A stretch of DNA of 39,099 nucleotides from BOG-1112 sp964635325 (lineage in GTDB: Bacteria > Bdellovibrionota_B > Oligoflexia > Oligoflexales > Bog-1112): positions 1 to 39,099 of the forward strand of contig CAZWOL010000025.1 of NCBI GenBank assembly GCA_964635325.1, in the 5' to 3' direction. Below, one piece after another: positions 8,121 to 16,208 of this stretch. The notes under the pieces were generated by a model. It was not told the origin of the DNA, made no database searches, and worked only from the letters and a program-made list of their open reading frames with translations. The number at the start of each line of letters is the position of its first letter. The first letter of the stretch is position 1. Made by a program: the position numbers and the translations under genes.

Positions 8121-9631
8121 GTGAGCAGATCACCTTCAAATTAAATGGCAAAGATGTAACCGTACCCAAAGGTTGGACCGTTATGCAAGCGGCCACACGT
8201 GAAGGCGTACGCATTCCTTACTTTTGCTGGCATCCTGCACTCCCTGTTGCAGGTGTCTGTCGCTTTTGTATGGTCGAGGTTAAGGGTCGACCCAAACTTG
8301 AGATTGCATGCAATCTTACCATCGAGAACAACCGCGATGGCACCCCTATGGAAGTCAGCACCGAGACGGATGTTGTCAAAAACACCCACAAGTGGGCACT
8401 CGAATTTCACTTGGTCAACCATCCTCTCGACTGTCCGATCTGCGACCAGGCGGGTGAATGCAAGCTCCAAGATTTTTATATGGAAGTCGGTCAGTACAAA
8501 AGTCAGATGACACGTCCCAAAGTTCTCAAGCCTAAGGCTGTTGACTTAGGATCAGAGCTCATCCTCGATACCGAACGTTGCATTCTATGTTCTCGTTGTG
8601 TTCGTTTCGAAGAGGAAGTCACCAAGACGAATGCACTCGGTATTTTTGATCGTGGAGACAGAGCGATTATCGGAACCTATCGTGATGAAAAATTGCATCA
8701 CAACTATCAGGAAAATCTCGTCGACATTTGTCCGGTCGGTGCCTTTACATCAAAGAGCTTTCGCTTTCAGCAGCGCGTCTGGTTTCTCAAAGAAAAAGAA
8801 AGCGTCTGCCCTGGATGTACAACTGGATGTCGCATCAGCGTGCATGCAAAGCCTGAAGTTCGTAAGTACTTCCGAATCAAACCGATCGAAGACAAAGAAG
8901 TCAACGGACACTGGATGTGTGACGTAGGCCGCAAAATGCACCAACATCAGAACATCGAGGAACGTTTGGAATTTGCCACCTTTGTCGAAGGTGGACAGAA
9001 AAAAGAAGGCGCAATCGAAGCTGGTCTGCATGCCCTCCATTTAAAACTGCAACAGTACAAGCCACAGGACATTGCTTTACTTGTCTCGGCACAGTACACC
9101 AACGAAGAATACCGAGCATTCTTCCAATACTTTGTCAAAGAACTTGGTGTTCAAAAAATTTATCAGTGGCGTGAACCAAGTGAAGATCGCTCTGCTTTTG
9201 ATGGTATCCTCTACCGAGGAGATCACAATGCCAATACTCCAGGACTCATGGGAATCATGGAGGAGTTTGGTCTTGCTCGCAAAGTTGCAAATGAATTCAA
9301 TGACTGCATGCAGAGTGGCGCAAAGGTTGTGATTGCACTGTGCCCCGAAGTTCCGACAAGTTTTCCAAGTATGAAGGATCATCTAGCAAAACTAAATAGC
9401 TTTGAATTTGTTTCGCTATGGACCTCGCTGTTGGTTGTCAAAGAACTATCGAATGCAGCAAGCCTCATTCCACTCAAAAGTTTCTTTGAAAAAGAAGGTA
9501 CGGTACTCAATTTTGAAAAACGGGAACGGCATCTAAGCAAGCCTTTTGCATCTGTAATATTTGGTGCGAAAGATGTTCATGAAGTCGTCGATTTTCTAAA
9601 GGCTGAGAAAAATCGTTTGAGGAAGGGCTAA
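8117..9631 (+). CDS. nuoG: Short NADH-quinone oxidoreductase subunit G
   Basis: NuoG carries most Fe-S clusters of the NADH module. Ligand sets visible: N1b Cys37, 48, 51, 65; N5 His102, Cys106, 109, 115; N4 Cys155, 158, 161, 205; and a CX2CX3CX29C set (Cys231, 234, 238, 268) that matches the off-pathway N7 site of E. coli and Thermus (usual last spacing 27). Total length is 504 residues against roughly 670-910 in common NuoG proteins: the C-terminal molybdopterin-oxidoreductase-like domain is cut to about 230 residues. The ending is an ordinary TAA and nuoI follows 4 bases later, so this is a compact form and not a frameshift. The GTG start overlaps the nuoF stop. Confidence 0.93.
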   Translation: MSEQITFKLNGKDVTVPKGWTVMQAATREGVRIPYFCWHPALPVAGVCRFCMVEVKGRPKLEIACNLTIENNRDGTPMEVSTETDVVKNTHKWALEFHLVNHPLDCPICDQAGECKLQDFYMEVGQYKSQMTRPKVLKPKAVDLGSELILDTERCILCSRCVRFEEEVTKTNALGIFDRGDRAIIGTYRDEKLHHNYQENLVDICPVGAFTSKSFRFQQRVWFLKEKESVCPGCTTGCRISVHAKPEVRKYFRIKPIEDKEVNGHWMCDVGRKMHQHQNIEERLEFATFVEGGQKKEGAIEAGLHALHLKLQQYKPQDIALLVSAQYTNEEYRAFFQYFVKELGVQKIYQWREPSEDRSAFDGILYRGDHNANTPGLMGIMEEFGLARKVANEFNDCMQSGAKVVIALCPEVPTSFPSMKDHLAKLNSFEFVSLWTSLLVVKELSNAASLIPLKSFFEKEGTVLNFEKRERHLSKPFASVIFGAKDVHEVVDFLKAEKNRLRKG

Positions 9632-9635
9632 AACT

Positions 9636-10238
9636 ATGGGTGTCATTAAAGTTGCACGACCTCCCAAAGATCCGAGCGTGTTCCATGCGGCTCTAGGTTA
9701 CCTTACGACGATTGCGCAAGGGATGAAAGTCACCTTGGTTATTTTCGTGAAGCAGCTTCTACACTTGGAAAAAACCGAGACGGTCGAGTGGCCCGAAAAG
9801 CCGGTCACATACGGGGATCGTTTTAAGGGCAAGCACTTTCTGACCAAGCGTCCCGATGGGCAGGTGCGTTGTACCGCCTGTTTTCTCTGCGCAACAGCTT
9901 GTCCGGCCCAGTGCATCCACATAGAAGCGGGTCAGCACCCTGAGAACGCGACAGAGAAATTCCCAGTTCGTTTTGAAATCGATATCTTACGCTGTGTGTT
10001 CTGTGGTTTCTGTGAAGAAGCCTGTCCTGTAGACGCTATACGCCTAGGCCCAGAGTATGCTATGGTCGACACCGACCAAAAGAAATGGGTCTATACAAAG
10101 GACTACTTGGTGGACAGGCCTGAGCTTCATGGTGGAATCACATCGATCAAGCTCGAAAATGAAAAGCACCCTTCCATCACGCACGAACAACCTACCGCTG
10201 AAGAACGCGTAAGCGTCGTCCGATTCGGTCATCACTAG
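9636..10238 (+). CDS. nuoI: NADH-quinone oxidoreductase subunit I
   Basis: NuoI holds the two [4Fe-4S] clusters N6a and N6b that link the NuoG chain to N2 in NuoB. The 200 residues contain two ferredoxin motifs, Cys79-82-85-89 (CTACFLCATACP) and Cys120-123-126-130 (CVFCGFCEEACP), after an N-terminal amphipathic segment (about 16-45) that lies along the membrane. A strong GAGGAAGGG at the end of nuoG sets the start. nuoH, which usually separates nuoG and nuoI, is missing. Confidence 0.96.
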   Translation: MGVIKVARPPKDPSVFHAALGYLTTIAQGMKVTLVIFVKQLLHLEKTETVEWPEKPVTYGDRFKGKHFLTKRPDGQVRCTACFLCATACPAQCIHIEAGQHPENATEKFPVRFEIDILRCVFCGFCEEACPVDAIRLGPEYAMVDTDQKKWVYTKDYLVDRPELHGGITSIKLENEKHPSITHEQPTAEERVSVVRFGHH

Positions 10239-10249
10239 CAAAGTTTTCA

Positions 10250-11236
10250 ATGCAAACCATTCACGTAAGAATAGAAGCCGCAGCTGCTGGCCTTAAAATC
10301 GACAAGGCCCTTCTTGCAAGCGGCGTATCGCTATCTCGTAATGAAATACGTCGCATCCTCGACAAGGGGGGCATTCACTGCAACGGTCGACGCATTTTCA
10401 TTGCATCCTATACTGTCAAAAAGGGTGATCAGATCACTCTTAATGTACATACCGCTCTTTCTAAAAAAGCTCCTGAGCAGCATGCAGCCCTCACCATGAA
10501 AGATATAGTCTATTGGGATGATGACTTGCTCGCAGTGAACAAGGCACCAGGTATAGCATCTGTACCGACGGTCTCAGGTCGTGCTCCATTTGTAAAAAAG
10601 CTACTTGCACCTCTTATGATGCAAAAAGCTATCAAGCCTGAGTCTTTGATCGAATGCCACCGTCTTGATAAAGAGACTTCTGGGGTCTTAGCACTCGCTC
10701 TCACGAACGAGAAAGCGACCTGGCTCATGGAACAGTTCAAAAACCGTCAGGTACAAAAAACCTATTACGCTTTGTGCTACAACATCCCTCGAGAGCCCAC
10801 TTGGGAAATGAAATGCTTTCTGTCGTCGATTCATAAAAAGACAGGAATGGTATCCATCGTAAAATCGGGTGGACATGCATCTATGTCTTCATTTCAACTG
10901 ATTGCGTCATCCCGCAAACATAACATCTCTCTTGTCCGTATTGAGCCCAAGACTGGACGTAGCCACCAAATTCGTGTGCACCTTCTGCATAGCAAGACTC
11001 CGATCATTGGTGACAAGCGCTATGTGCTCCCTGGACAAAAAATACTGAGTGCTCCACTGATGGATCTGACCTTTGAGCATCACTTCCTGCATGCTGCAGC
11101 TCTTAGCTTTAATTCAGCTCTGAATGGTGAGCGTATCCAAATAAGTGCATCTCTACCTCCACTGTTTCGTTCGTTCATCCATAAAAGTCAGATGGAATTC
11201 CATATTCAAGATCCGCTTCTTGCAAAGATCCTTTGA
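10250..11236 (+). CDS. RluA-family RNA pseudouridine synthase
   Basis: These enzymes isomerise uridine to pseudouridine in rRNA or tRNA. The 328 residues contain an N-terminal S4 RNA-binding domain (about 15-65, with VSLSRNEIRRILDKGGIHCNG) and the RluA catalytic domain: motif HRLDKETSG with catalytic Asp140, KTYYALC near 250-254 in the window order, EPKTGRSHQIRVHL, and a final FLHAAALSF. The S4 plus RluA layout is that of the RluC/RluD type; I cannot tell which uridine is modified. It lies 11 bases after nuoI and is probably the last gene of that transcript, an association with no clear functional meaning. Confidence 0.9.
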   Translation: MQTIHVRIEAAAAGLKIDKALLASGVSLSRNEIRRILDKGGIHCNGRRIFIASYTVKKGDQITLNVHTALSKKAPEQHAALTMKDIVYWDDDLLAVNKAPGIASVPTVSGRAPFVKKLLAPLMMQKAIKPESLIECHRLDKETSGVLALALTNEKATWLMEQFKNRQVQKTYYALCYNIPREPTWEMKCFLSSIHKKTGMVSIVKSGGHASMSSFQLIASSRKHNISLVRIEPKTGRSHQIRVHLLHSKTPIIGDKRYVLPGQKILSAPLMDLTFEHHFLHAAALSFNSALNGERIQISASLPPLFRSFIHKSQMEFHIQDPLLAKIL

Positions 11237-11353
11237 GCCCCCACCTAGGAGCTGCATAAATTTAGCCCCTAGTTTCCCAGGCTTGGCACTTTAGACTTTA
11301 GAAAGTGGCAAAAGAGTCGAATTTCCCCAAGAAGTTTAGGGGGCTTTCTGCCT

Positions 11354-13672
11354 ATGCCAATGTTCGATAGCAAAATCAAAGCTCGATTAGATGAAGCCAA
11401 TATGTTGATCTTCGTGCGTCAATATAAGCAAGCAGCAATGATCCTTGATTCCATTCTTTCAGAAAGAGATCAAGCACAGAGCCTTCTTATACACCTTCGG
11501 AGAATTGAAGTAGGCACACGGTTGGGAGAGCTTTCCACTTTGCATAACCGTTACACTGAGCAAATGCATCGTTCAAGTCCCGACCTAGCAACATCACGTT
11601 TGTGTGTAGCAATGGTCGAACAGCAGGGACAGATGGTCTCAACCGCACGTTCTATGCAAGACTACACTGAGATTATGTATCAGCATGGTGAATGTGCAGC
11701 AGCTTACTTTGGAATTGCCTTGTGCTTGGAAGCAGAAGGCAACTTAGATAGAGCTCTTTTCAATTATCAGCAGGTACTTGTTCAAGATCCAGAGTGGTAT
11801 CCAGCTTATTTTTATATGAGTCAAATCTTCTATAAAAAGAACGACCACACCCAGGGTGATCACTACTTTTTTCTCTTTGAGAAAGCTGCTCCCTACAATT
11901 TATATGGGAACATCGAAACACATAGCAAATTGGCTAAGAAATTTTTGGATGATAGGCAATACCGAAATGCTGAGTTTGCTATTAAGACACTCAGCGAGTG
12001 GTGGACTGAGAACCGAGGACAGTGTCCGCGGGAAATCTCAGTTCTAGAATCACTTTTTCTTGCAAGAATAGCTTCCACTCGAGGTGACATGCGTATTGCT
12101 TCAGCGCATCAAGAAAAAGCTGAAAATCTTGTGAATCAAATACTTGTGGATAAAAAACCTCGCAAGGATGACATACTTTTTCTCTCGCAAGTTTTGCATG
12201 ACTTTGGTGAAAATGACTTAGCCCTAAAAACCTATACCAAGCTCTTGGCCTACGTAGATGAGGATGCTTCATTGATCCAAAAAGTAGGCACGTATTTTTT
12301 TGCAATGAATGCATTTCAGCACGCAGAGAAGCTTTTTGCCGACGTCTATAAAGCACATCCAGATGATGAAGATGTCCGTTTCTGTCTGCTGACAAGTCGA
12401 CTCAAGCTTGCTGGTGTGGATAGTGAACGCTACCTTCGTGATCGCGAGCATCTCGCTCAAAGCATGGGAACGCAGGGAGATATAAATCCACGCTTGGCTA
12501 AAGCACTCAGCCTTCTGAAAGAATATGCTGATGATCCTGATATGCAAGCCATCACTGGTGAATTATATCTGCTTCAGGGCAACATTGATCGTGCATCAGA
12601 ACACTTCCAACGCATGTATACTCTCGACAAAGCAAGTACCGAAACAAGTTTTCGCTATGCTTCCTTTTTGGTTCACTATGGAAATAGCGACAAAGCTAAG
12701 AAAATCTTGGATACGCTTGGTGAAAATATCCAAGATGAAGACAAGCTCTTGCAAATCCATGCTCTGAAAACTCATTTTTTTGAACAAAGACGTGATTTTG
12801 AGAATGCTCTCATTTTTGCCAAGCTGTGTTTAGACAAAGAGCCATGGAATGCTATCTATTTATGTCAGGCTATACGTTGCCACTTGCATCTTATTGATAG
12901 GGATCAGTATCTTGAGGAACGCGTTACGAGCAGCCTCGAGTTTTCAGAGATTAAAACAAAGGATTGGAAAGCCTTCGACAAAAAAACGGAAAGCCTGATG
13001 AGCAGTCATCATTATCAGGTGGTCTATCTGCGACAGCAGCTTCGCCTGCTTACTAGCTCTGCCAGTTCCCAAATCTACACACATTATATTCGAGCTGCAT
13101 CTCACTTTAACCCTTCACGAGCTGCTCAAGACTTAGTCAAACTTTTGAACACTAACTTTGATAGTCCATGGCTTTACTGGGCACTTGGGGTTCTTTTCAA
13201 AGAAGCTGGTTCGTTAGAAATTGCGGAAATGTGGTTTGAACAGGTGATTGGAAAAGCATCGCTTCCCCAACTATTACGTCTGCGTATCAGCATTGACTTG
13301 AGTGATTCGTATGTTTGGCGGGGGATCAACTTACAAAAAGCAATTGCATACCTAAAAGTAGTAAGAGAGTCTGAATCTGAGCAAGCCGAATCGGCCAAAC
13401 TGATCATGGCGCATGCTCTTCTCAAATTGGGTGAAGTACGTGCTGCTCGAACCTGTTTAGAGGATTTGAAGGAGACAGCACATCCTTCGTTAGAAGCTTC
13501 TTATCTTCAAGGACTCTTACTCTACCGAGATGGATCTATTCAAAAGGCCAAGACTGTGTGGAAACCTCTACTCACAGCCAAAGCATTGAACATCAAAGAT
13601 CATTGGATCAAGAAAGAGATTATGGATTTCTACTTTCAAGGAAAATCGTACATTCCTTCAGCGCAATCCTAG
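11354..13672 (+). CDS. Large TPR-repeat protein
   Basis: The 772-residue product lacks a signal peptide or membrane segment and is expected in the cytoplasm. It is built of degenerate helix-turn-helix TPR units, clearest at about 115-180 (AAYFGIALCLEAEGNLDRALFNY and the next unit), 275-350 (pattern NDLALKTYTKLLAYVDED then AFQHAEKLFADVYKAHPDD), 415-470 and 615-720. TPR arrays bind protein partners; no catalytic domain is visible. AGGGGG lies about 10 bases before the ATG; a second ATG at 11360 is possible. It is 117 bases from the preceding gene. A second, shorter repeat protein (14545-15954) lies downstream and may act with it. Confidence 0.85.
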   Translation: MPMFDSKIKARLDEANMLIFVRQYKQAAMILDSILSERDQAQSLLIHLRRIEVGTRLGELSTLHNRYTEQMHRSSPDLATSRLCVAMVEQQGQMVSTARSMQDYTEIMYQHGECAAAYFGIALCLEAEGNLDRALFNYQQVLVQDPEWYPAYFYMSQIFYKKNDHTQGDHYFFLFEKAAPYNLYGNIETHSKLAKKFLDDRQYRNAEFAIKTLSEWWTENRGQCPREISVLESLFLARIASTRGDMRIASAHQEKAENLVNQILVDKKPRKDDILFLSQVLHDFGENDLALKTYTKLLAYVDEDASLIQKVGTYFFAMNAFQHAEKLFADVYKAHPDDEDVRFCLLTSRLKLAGVDSERYLRDREHLAQSMGTQGDINPRLAKALSLLKEYADDPDMQAITGELYLLQGNIDRASEHFQRMYTLDKASTETSFRYASFLVHYGNSDKAKKILDTLGENIQDEDKLLQIHALKTHFFEQRRDFENALIFAKLCLDKEPWNAIYLCQAIRCHLHLIDRDQYLEERVTSSLEFSEIKTKDWKAFDKKTESLMSSHHYQVVYLRQQLRLLTSSASSQIYTHYIRAASHFNPSRAAQDLVKLLNTNFDSPWLYWALGVLFKEAGSLEIAEMWFEQVIGKASLPQLLRLRISIDLSDSYVWRGINLQKAIAYLKVVRESESEQAESAKLIMAHALLKLGEVRAARTCLEDLKETAHPSLEASYLQGLLLYRDGSIQKAKTVWKPLLTAKALNIKDHWIKKEIMDFYFQGKSYIPSAQS

Positions 13673-14029
13673 ACTTCATTCATTCTTGCCGTGTGAATTC
13701 ACTTGAAAAAATTCTGGAAAAATTGACTTTGCATTCCGGATATGGACAATGAGGGTAGCTCATTAGAAAATTTAATCTTTTGGTTTCAATCTCAAAAAAA
13801 GATTGGAAAAGAAATCTCAACTGCCTTATCAACAATATAACATGTTGATTTTATTTAGCTTTTAAATAAAATGGGAGAAAATTTACGATTGCCTGAAGGA
13901 AATTCAATCGAGAGTTAACGATGAGATGGTATCTTTATTTAGATAACTTATTCATCTTCGCGATTACGGTTCGTACGCTGCAGTAAAATGTAGCTTTGGC
14001 ATTTAGGAATAACAGAAGGATGGAGAGAA
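13673..14029. other. AT-rich 357-base intergenic region
   Basis: No ORF of note. It contains two adjacent inverted repeats described separately (13828-13871) and a weak sigma70-like pair, TTGACT at 13723-13728 and GACAAT at 13745-13750 (spacer 16, poor -10). The small Cys-rich gene starts just after it, so its leader and promoter probably lie here. Confidence 0.6.
13828..13871. repeat. Two adjacent inverted repeats
   Basis: First: ATCAACA (13828-13834) and TGTTGAT (13843-13849), 8-base loop. Second: TTTTATTTA (13849-13857) and TAAATAAAA (13863-13871), 5-base loop. Both are perfect. They lie about 160 bases upstream of the Cys-rich gene and about 160 bases after the TPR gene. They could be a tandem operator or a weak terminator of the upstream transcript. 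Confidence 0.6.
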
Positions 14030-14371
14030 ATGAGATCTTTCACAGAAAAACGGATTCAAAAAAATGTTGTTTCTGTCGAAGGAACCACTACGGGATGGGA
14101 AGAAGGACTTGCTGGCCAAAAGCTAACTGCGTGTAAAAACTGCAGCGGTCTCTCCATCTGTCGTCGACGTTCTTTCAGTGTGCAAGCCTGGACTGTACTC
14201 CTACTCTGGAATGAAATAAATCCAGGGACTGTTGACCAACCGATTTGTGAACAATGCTACGAAGAGATGCGTGACATTCTTATCGATCGTGCAAACGAGA
14301 TTGAGATTGCCATGCAACAAACTGACGAGGTTGAAAAAATTCGTCAACGCCTTCGCCATATCGCAAGTTAG
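14030..14371 (+). CDS. Small zinc-ribbon-like Cys protein
   Basis: The 113-residue product has a CKNC pair (Cys35, Cys38) and a CEQC pair (Cys73, Cys76), with an extra Cys44. Two CXXC knuckles about 34 residues apart are the layout of a zinc ribbon. The C-terminal 40 residues are charged and probably helical. GGAG lies about 6 bases before the ATG. No named family is recognised. Placement between two TPR-type genes on the same strand suggests, but does not show, a regulatory or adaptor role for them. Confidence 0.7.
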   Translation: MRSFTEKRIQKNVVSVEGTTTGWEEGLAGQKLTACKNCSGLSICRRRSFSVQAWTVLLLWNEINPGTVDQPICEQCYEEMRDILIDRANEIEIAMQQTDEVEKIRQRLRHIAS

Positions 14372-14381
14372 ACCTCAAACT

Positions 14382-14421
14382 GTCATCCCAAGCGAACGAA
14401 GTGAGTCGAGGGATCGCCTGC
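14382..14421 (+). repeat. REP-like intergenic repeat, copy 1
   Basis: A 40-base element beginning GTCATCCCAAGCGAACGAAG and ending GAGGGATCGCCTGC. Related copies in both orientations occur at 30769-30810 and 30866-30906. It lies 10 bases after the Cys-rich gene stop. GC content is clearly above the flanks. This is the pattern of scattered REP-type extragenic elements. Confidence 0.75.
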
Positions 14422-14544
14422 TCCGTTGCGTCTTAGAAATTGCTCACCACCTAAGCGCCTAGGAAATAAGTGCCACCCTACACCCTATCAAGTCAATAGG
14501 ATTGCTGCCGAACTCTTCTGTAAGTCTGATAAGCGGAGCAATCT

Positions 14545-15954
14545 ATGAACGATCTCGAGAGTTTCCTGAACCATCTGCCATCCCATGCCTTCTTTGCAAC
14601 TCAGTTCTACAAAAAATACCAAAAAGCTCTGGAGCTCTATTGGCATCAGCAGCGCAAAGATGCCTTAGCGTTTCTGACGCAGGAGATTGCAGAAAACATT
14701 GACCACATTGACATTCATATATTCTACAGACTGTGGATAGAAGTACTTGCAGACAATAGAGACCGACCATCACTGCAACTTCTTAAAAATCACCTTGCCA
14801 ACATGGCTCCAAATTTTGAAGACTACGACCAATGGGCATCCCTCCGTGGACTTGTTCACCTCGAACTAGAGGAGCTCGAAGCGTGTGCTATGATTGTTCG
14901 TAGCGTAAGAAGCAACACGTTTAGTCCCTACGCAATGGAGCTGTGCCAACGCTATGATTTGCTTTTCGCACAGGATCTACAGATTCCACTTCATATACTT
15001 AAGTGCGAAGCTCCAATCACCGACTTTTTTGTTGTTCAATCTTTGGCGCGTGGTCTACTAGCCAATAGCGAGCTTAGCCAACTTCAAAAGCTAGTTCCGA
15101 AAATTTCACGAAATTATCCGAAGTCTCCTCTGCAACTGCATTTTGATTTTTGGAAAAACTTTGATGAGGATAATCTAAACCAATGCGTCCAAATTGGAGA
15201 ACGTCTGTGCAAACGCTTTCCTGAGAACGAAGAGTTTCGCTTTAACTTAGCATACGTGCGCTACTGCAAGAATGAGATCAAGAATGGCATTCAAACACTA
15301 GAGGGTCTGTCTACAAAAATAAGAGCTCGCGATCCAGATGTACTCGCCCTACTTGGATATGGATATTTATTGAAGTCACAAGACAAAACCCAATCCGCAG
15401 ACTGGGCTAAAGCTCAAAAGTACTTCAACTTAGCACAGAAGCATGCAAAACGCCTCGGCTTGCCAACTTCGGAGCTAAAATTGAATCTTTCCTATATGCA
15501 AACGAAACAAAACAGAAAGCATTCAAATGACTCTGCTTTATCCACCTTCTGGACCATACCGCTATCGGCACGACGTGAGAACGAATTGATGTGTGCACCA
15601 GAGCGAGAAGTTGATCATGTTTTCCATAGCATTCCCCACAAGGTACACAAAGATGACTATGTCTACTTTGTGAGTTCTTCTAATCAAAGTCGTATATTTG
15701 CTCTTTACCGGGTTACACAGACCCATGTGTGGCACCCCTACGAAAAAGATCAGGTATTGCTCGAATTGGTGCATCGTTTCGAGAGATCCGTAGAACTTGA
15801 AAATGCGGCAGAAGATCAGGACCTAGGTATCAAAAGATTGGATCATGAGGAGGCAAATACTTGGCTTAGCCAGCTGGAAACAATAGTACCTCTGCGTCAC
15901 AAGTTGAAGGTTCCTGAAGAAAAACCATTGAGAATACTACGAAAGATCTCCTAG
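14545..15954 (+). CDS. TPR-like protein with possible PUA/EVE-like C-terminus
   Basis: The 469-residue product has no signal peptide. Residues about 20-335 are alpha-helical and TPR-like: clear units are near 195-270 (FPENEEFRFNLAYVRYCKNE) and 275-330 (VLALLGYGYLLKSQDKTQ then KAQKYFNLAQKHAKRLG). Residues about 335-425 change character to beta: STFWTIPLSARR, then HKVHKDDYVYFVSSSNQSRI, then FALYRVTQ. This order resembles the PUA-like/EVE fold, which binds modified bases in RNA or DNA, but the match is by eye and weak. GGAG lies 7 bases before the ATG. The gene is probably related in role to the 772-residue TPR protein upstream. No function can be assigned. Confidence 0.8.
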   Translation: MNDLESFLNHLPSHAFFATQFYKKYQKALELYWHQQRKDALAFLTQEIAENIDHIDIHIFYRLWIEVLADNRDRPSLQLLKNHLANMAPNFEDYDQWASLRGLVHLELEELEACAMIVRSVRSNTFSPYAMELCQRYDLLFAQDLQIPLHILKCEAPITDFFVVQSLARGLLANSELSQLQKLVPKISRNYPKSPLQLHFDFWKNFDEDNLNQCVQIGERLCKRFPENEEFRFNLAYVRYCKNEIKNGIQTLEGLSTKIRARDPDVLALLGYGYLLKSQDKTQSADWAKAQKYFNLAQKHAKRLGLPTSELKLNLSYMQTKQNRKHSNDSALSTFWTIPLSARRENELMCAPEREVDHVFHSIPHKVHKDDYVYFVSSSNQSRIFALYRVTQTHVWHPYEKDQVLLELVHRFERSVELENAAEDQDLGIKRLDHEEANTWLSQLETIVPLRHKLKVPEEKPLRILRKIS

Positions 15955-16008
15955 CAAATCTCATTCACCAGAGCAAAACACCGCGCTTTAAAAAGTTTAG
16001 ATTTACTC

Positions 16009-16037
16009 TTGACTAAAAAAGTTAAAGAAGCGATATC
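16009..16037 (+). promoter_or_regulatory. Possible promoter of tRNA-Val
   Basis: TTGACT at 16009-16014 and, after 17 bases, GATATC at 16032-16037 (weak -10). The start would fall about 13 bases before the mature tRNA 5' end. The -35 is good and the -10 is poor. Confidence 0.4.
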
Positions 16038-16056
16038 TAATCACCCTATTGAATAT

Positions 16057-16133
16057 AGGGGCATAGCTCAGTTGGCTAGAGCGCTGCCCTTACAAGGCAG
16101 AAGTCCACGGTTCGAGTCCGTGTGCCCCTACCA
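16057..16133 (+). tRNA. tRNA-Val (anticodon UAC)
   Basis: A complete 77-base cloverleaf. The acceptor stem AGGGGCA pairs with TGCCCCT; the D arm is GCTC...GAGC; the anticodon arm is CTGCC-CTTACAA-GGCAG with anticodon TAC at 16091-16093; the T arm is CACGG-TTCGAGT-CCGTG. The 3' CCA is encoded. UAC reads Val codons GUA and GUG (and others by wobble modification). Confidence 0.98.
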
Positions 16134-16147
16134 TTCCTTTTTCATCG

Positions 16148-16174
16148 ATCAGTCACAAATTCTTCATGACTGAT
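16148..16174. terminator. Inverted repeat between tRNA-Val and kinase gene
   Basis: Perfect 8-base arms ATCAGTCA (16148-16155) and TGACTGAT (16167-16174) with an 11-base loop. It lies between the tRNA 3' end and the convergent kinase gene. No U tract follows on either strand, so it may work as a weak bidirectional terminator or RNA 3' end hairpin. Confidence 0.4.
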
Positions 16175-16208
16175 ATCTCTGTAAAATTCATCTATATATT
16201 TTGATGCT

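Noticed and set aside
11237..11353. Possible terminator before the large TPR gene
   Set aside because: Short stems (CACTTT/AAAGTG and CCCC/GGGG) exist but neither is followed by a T tract.
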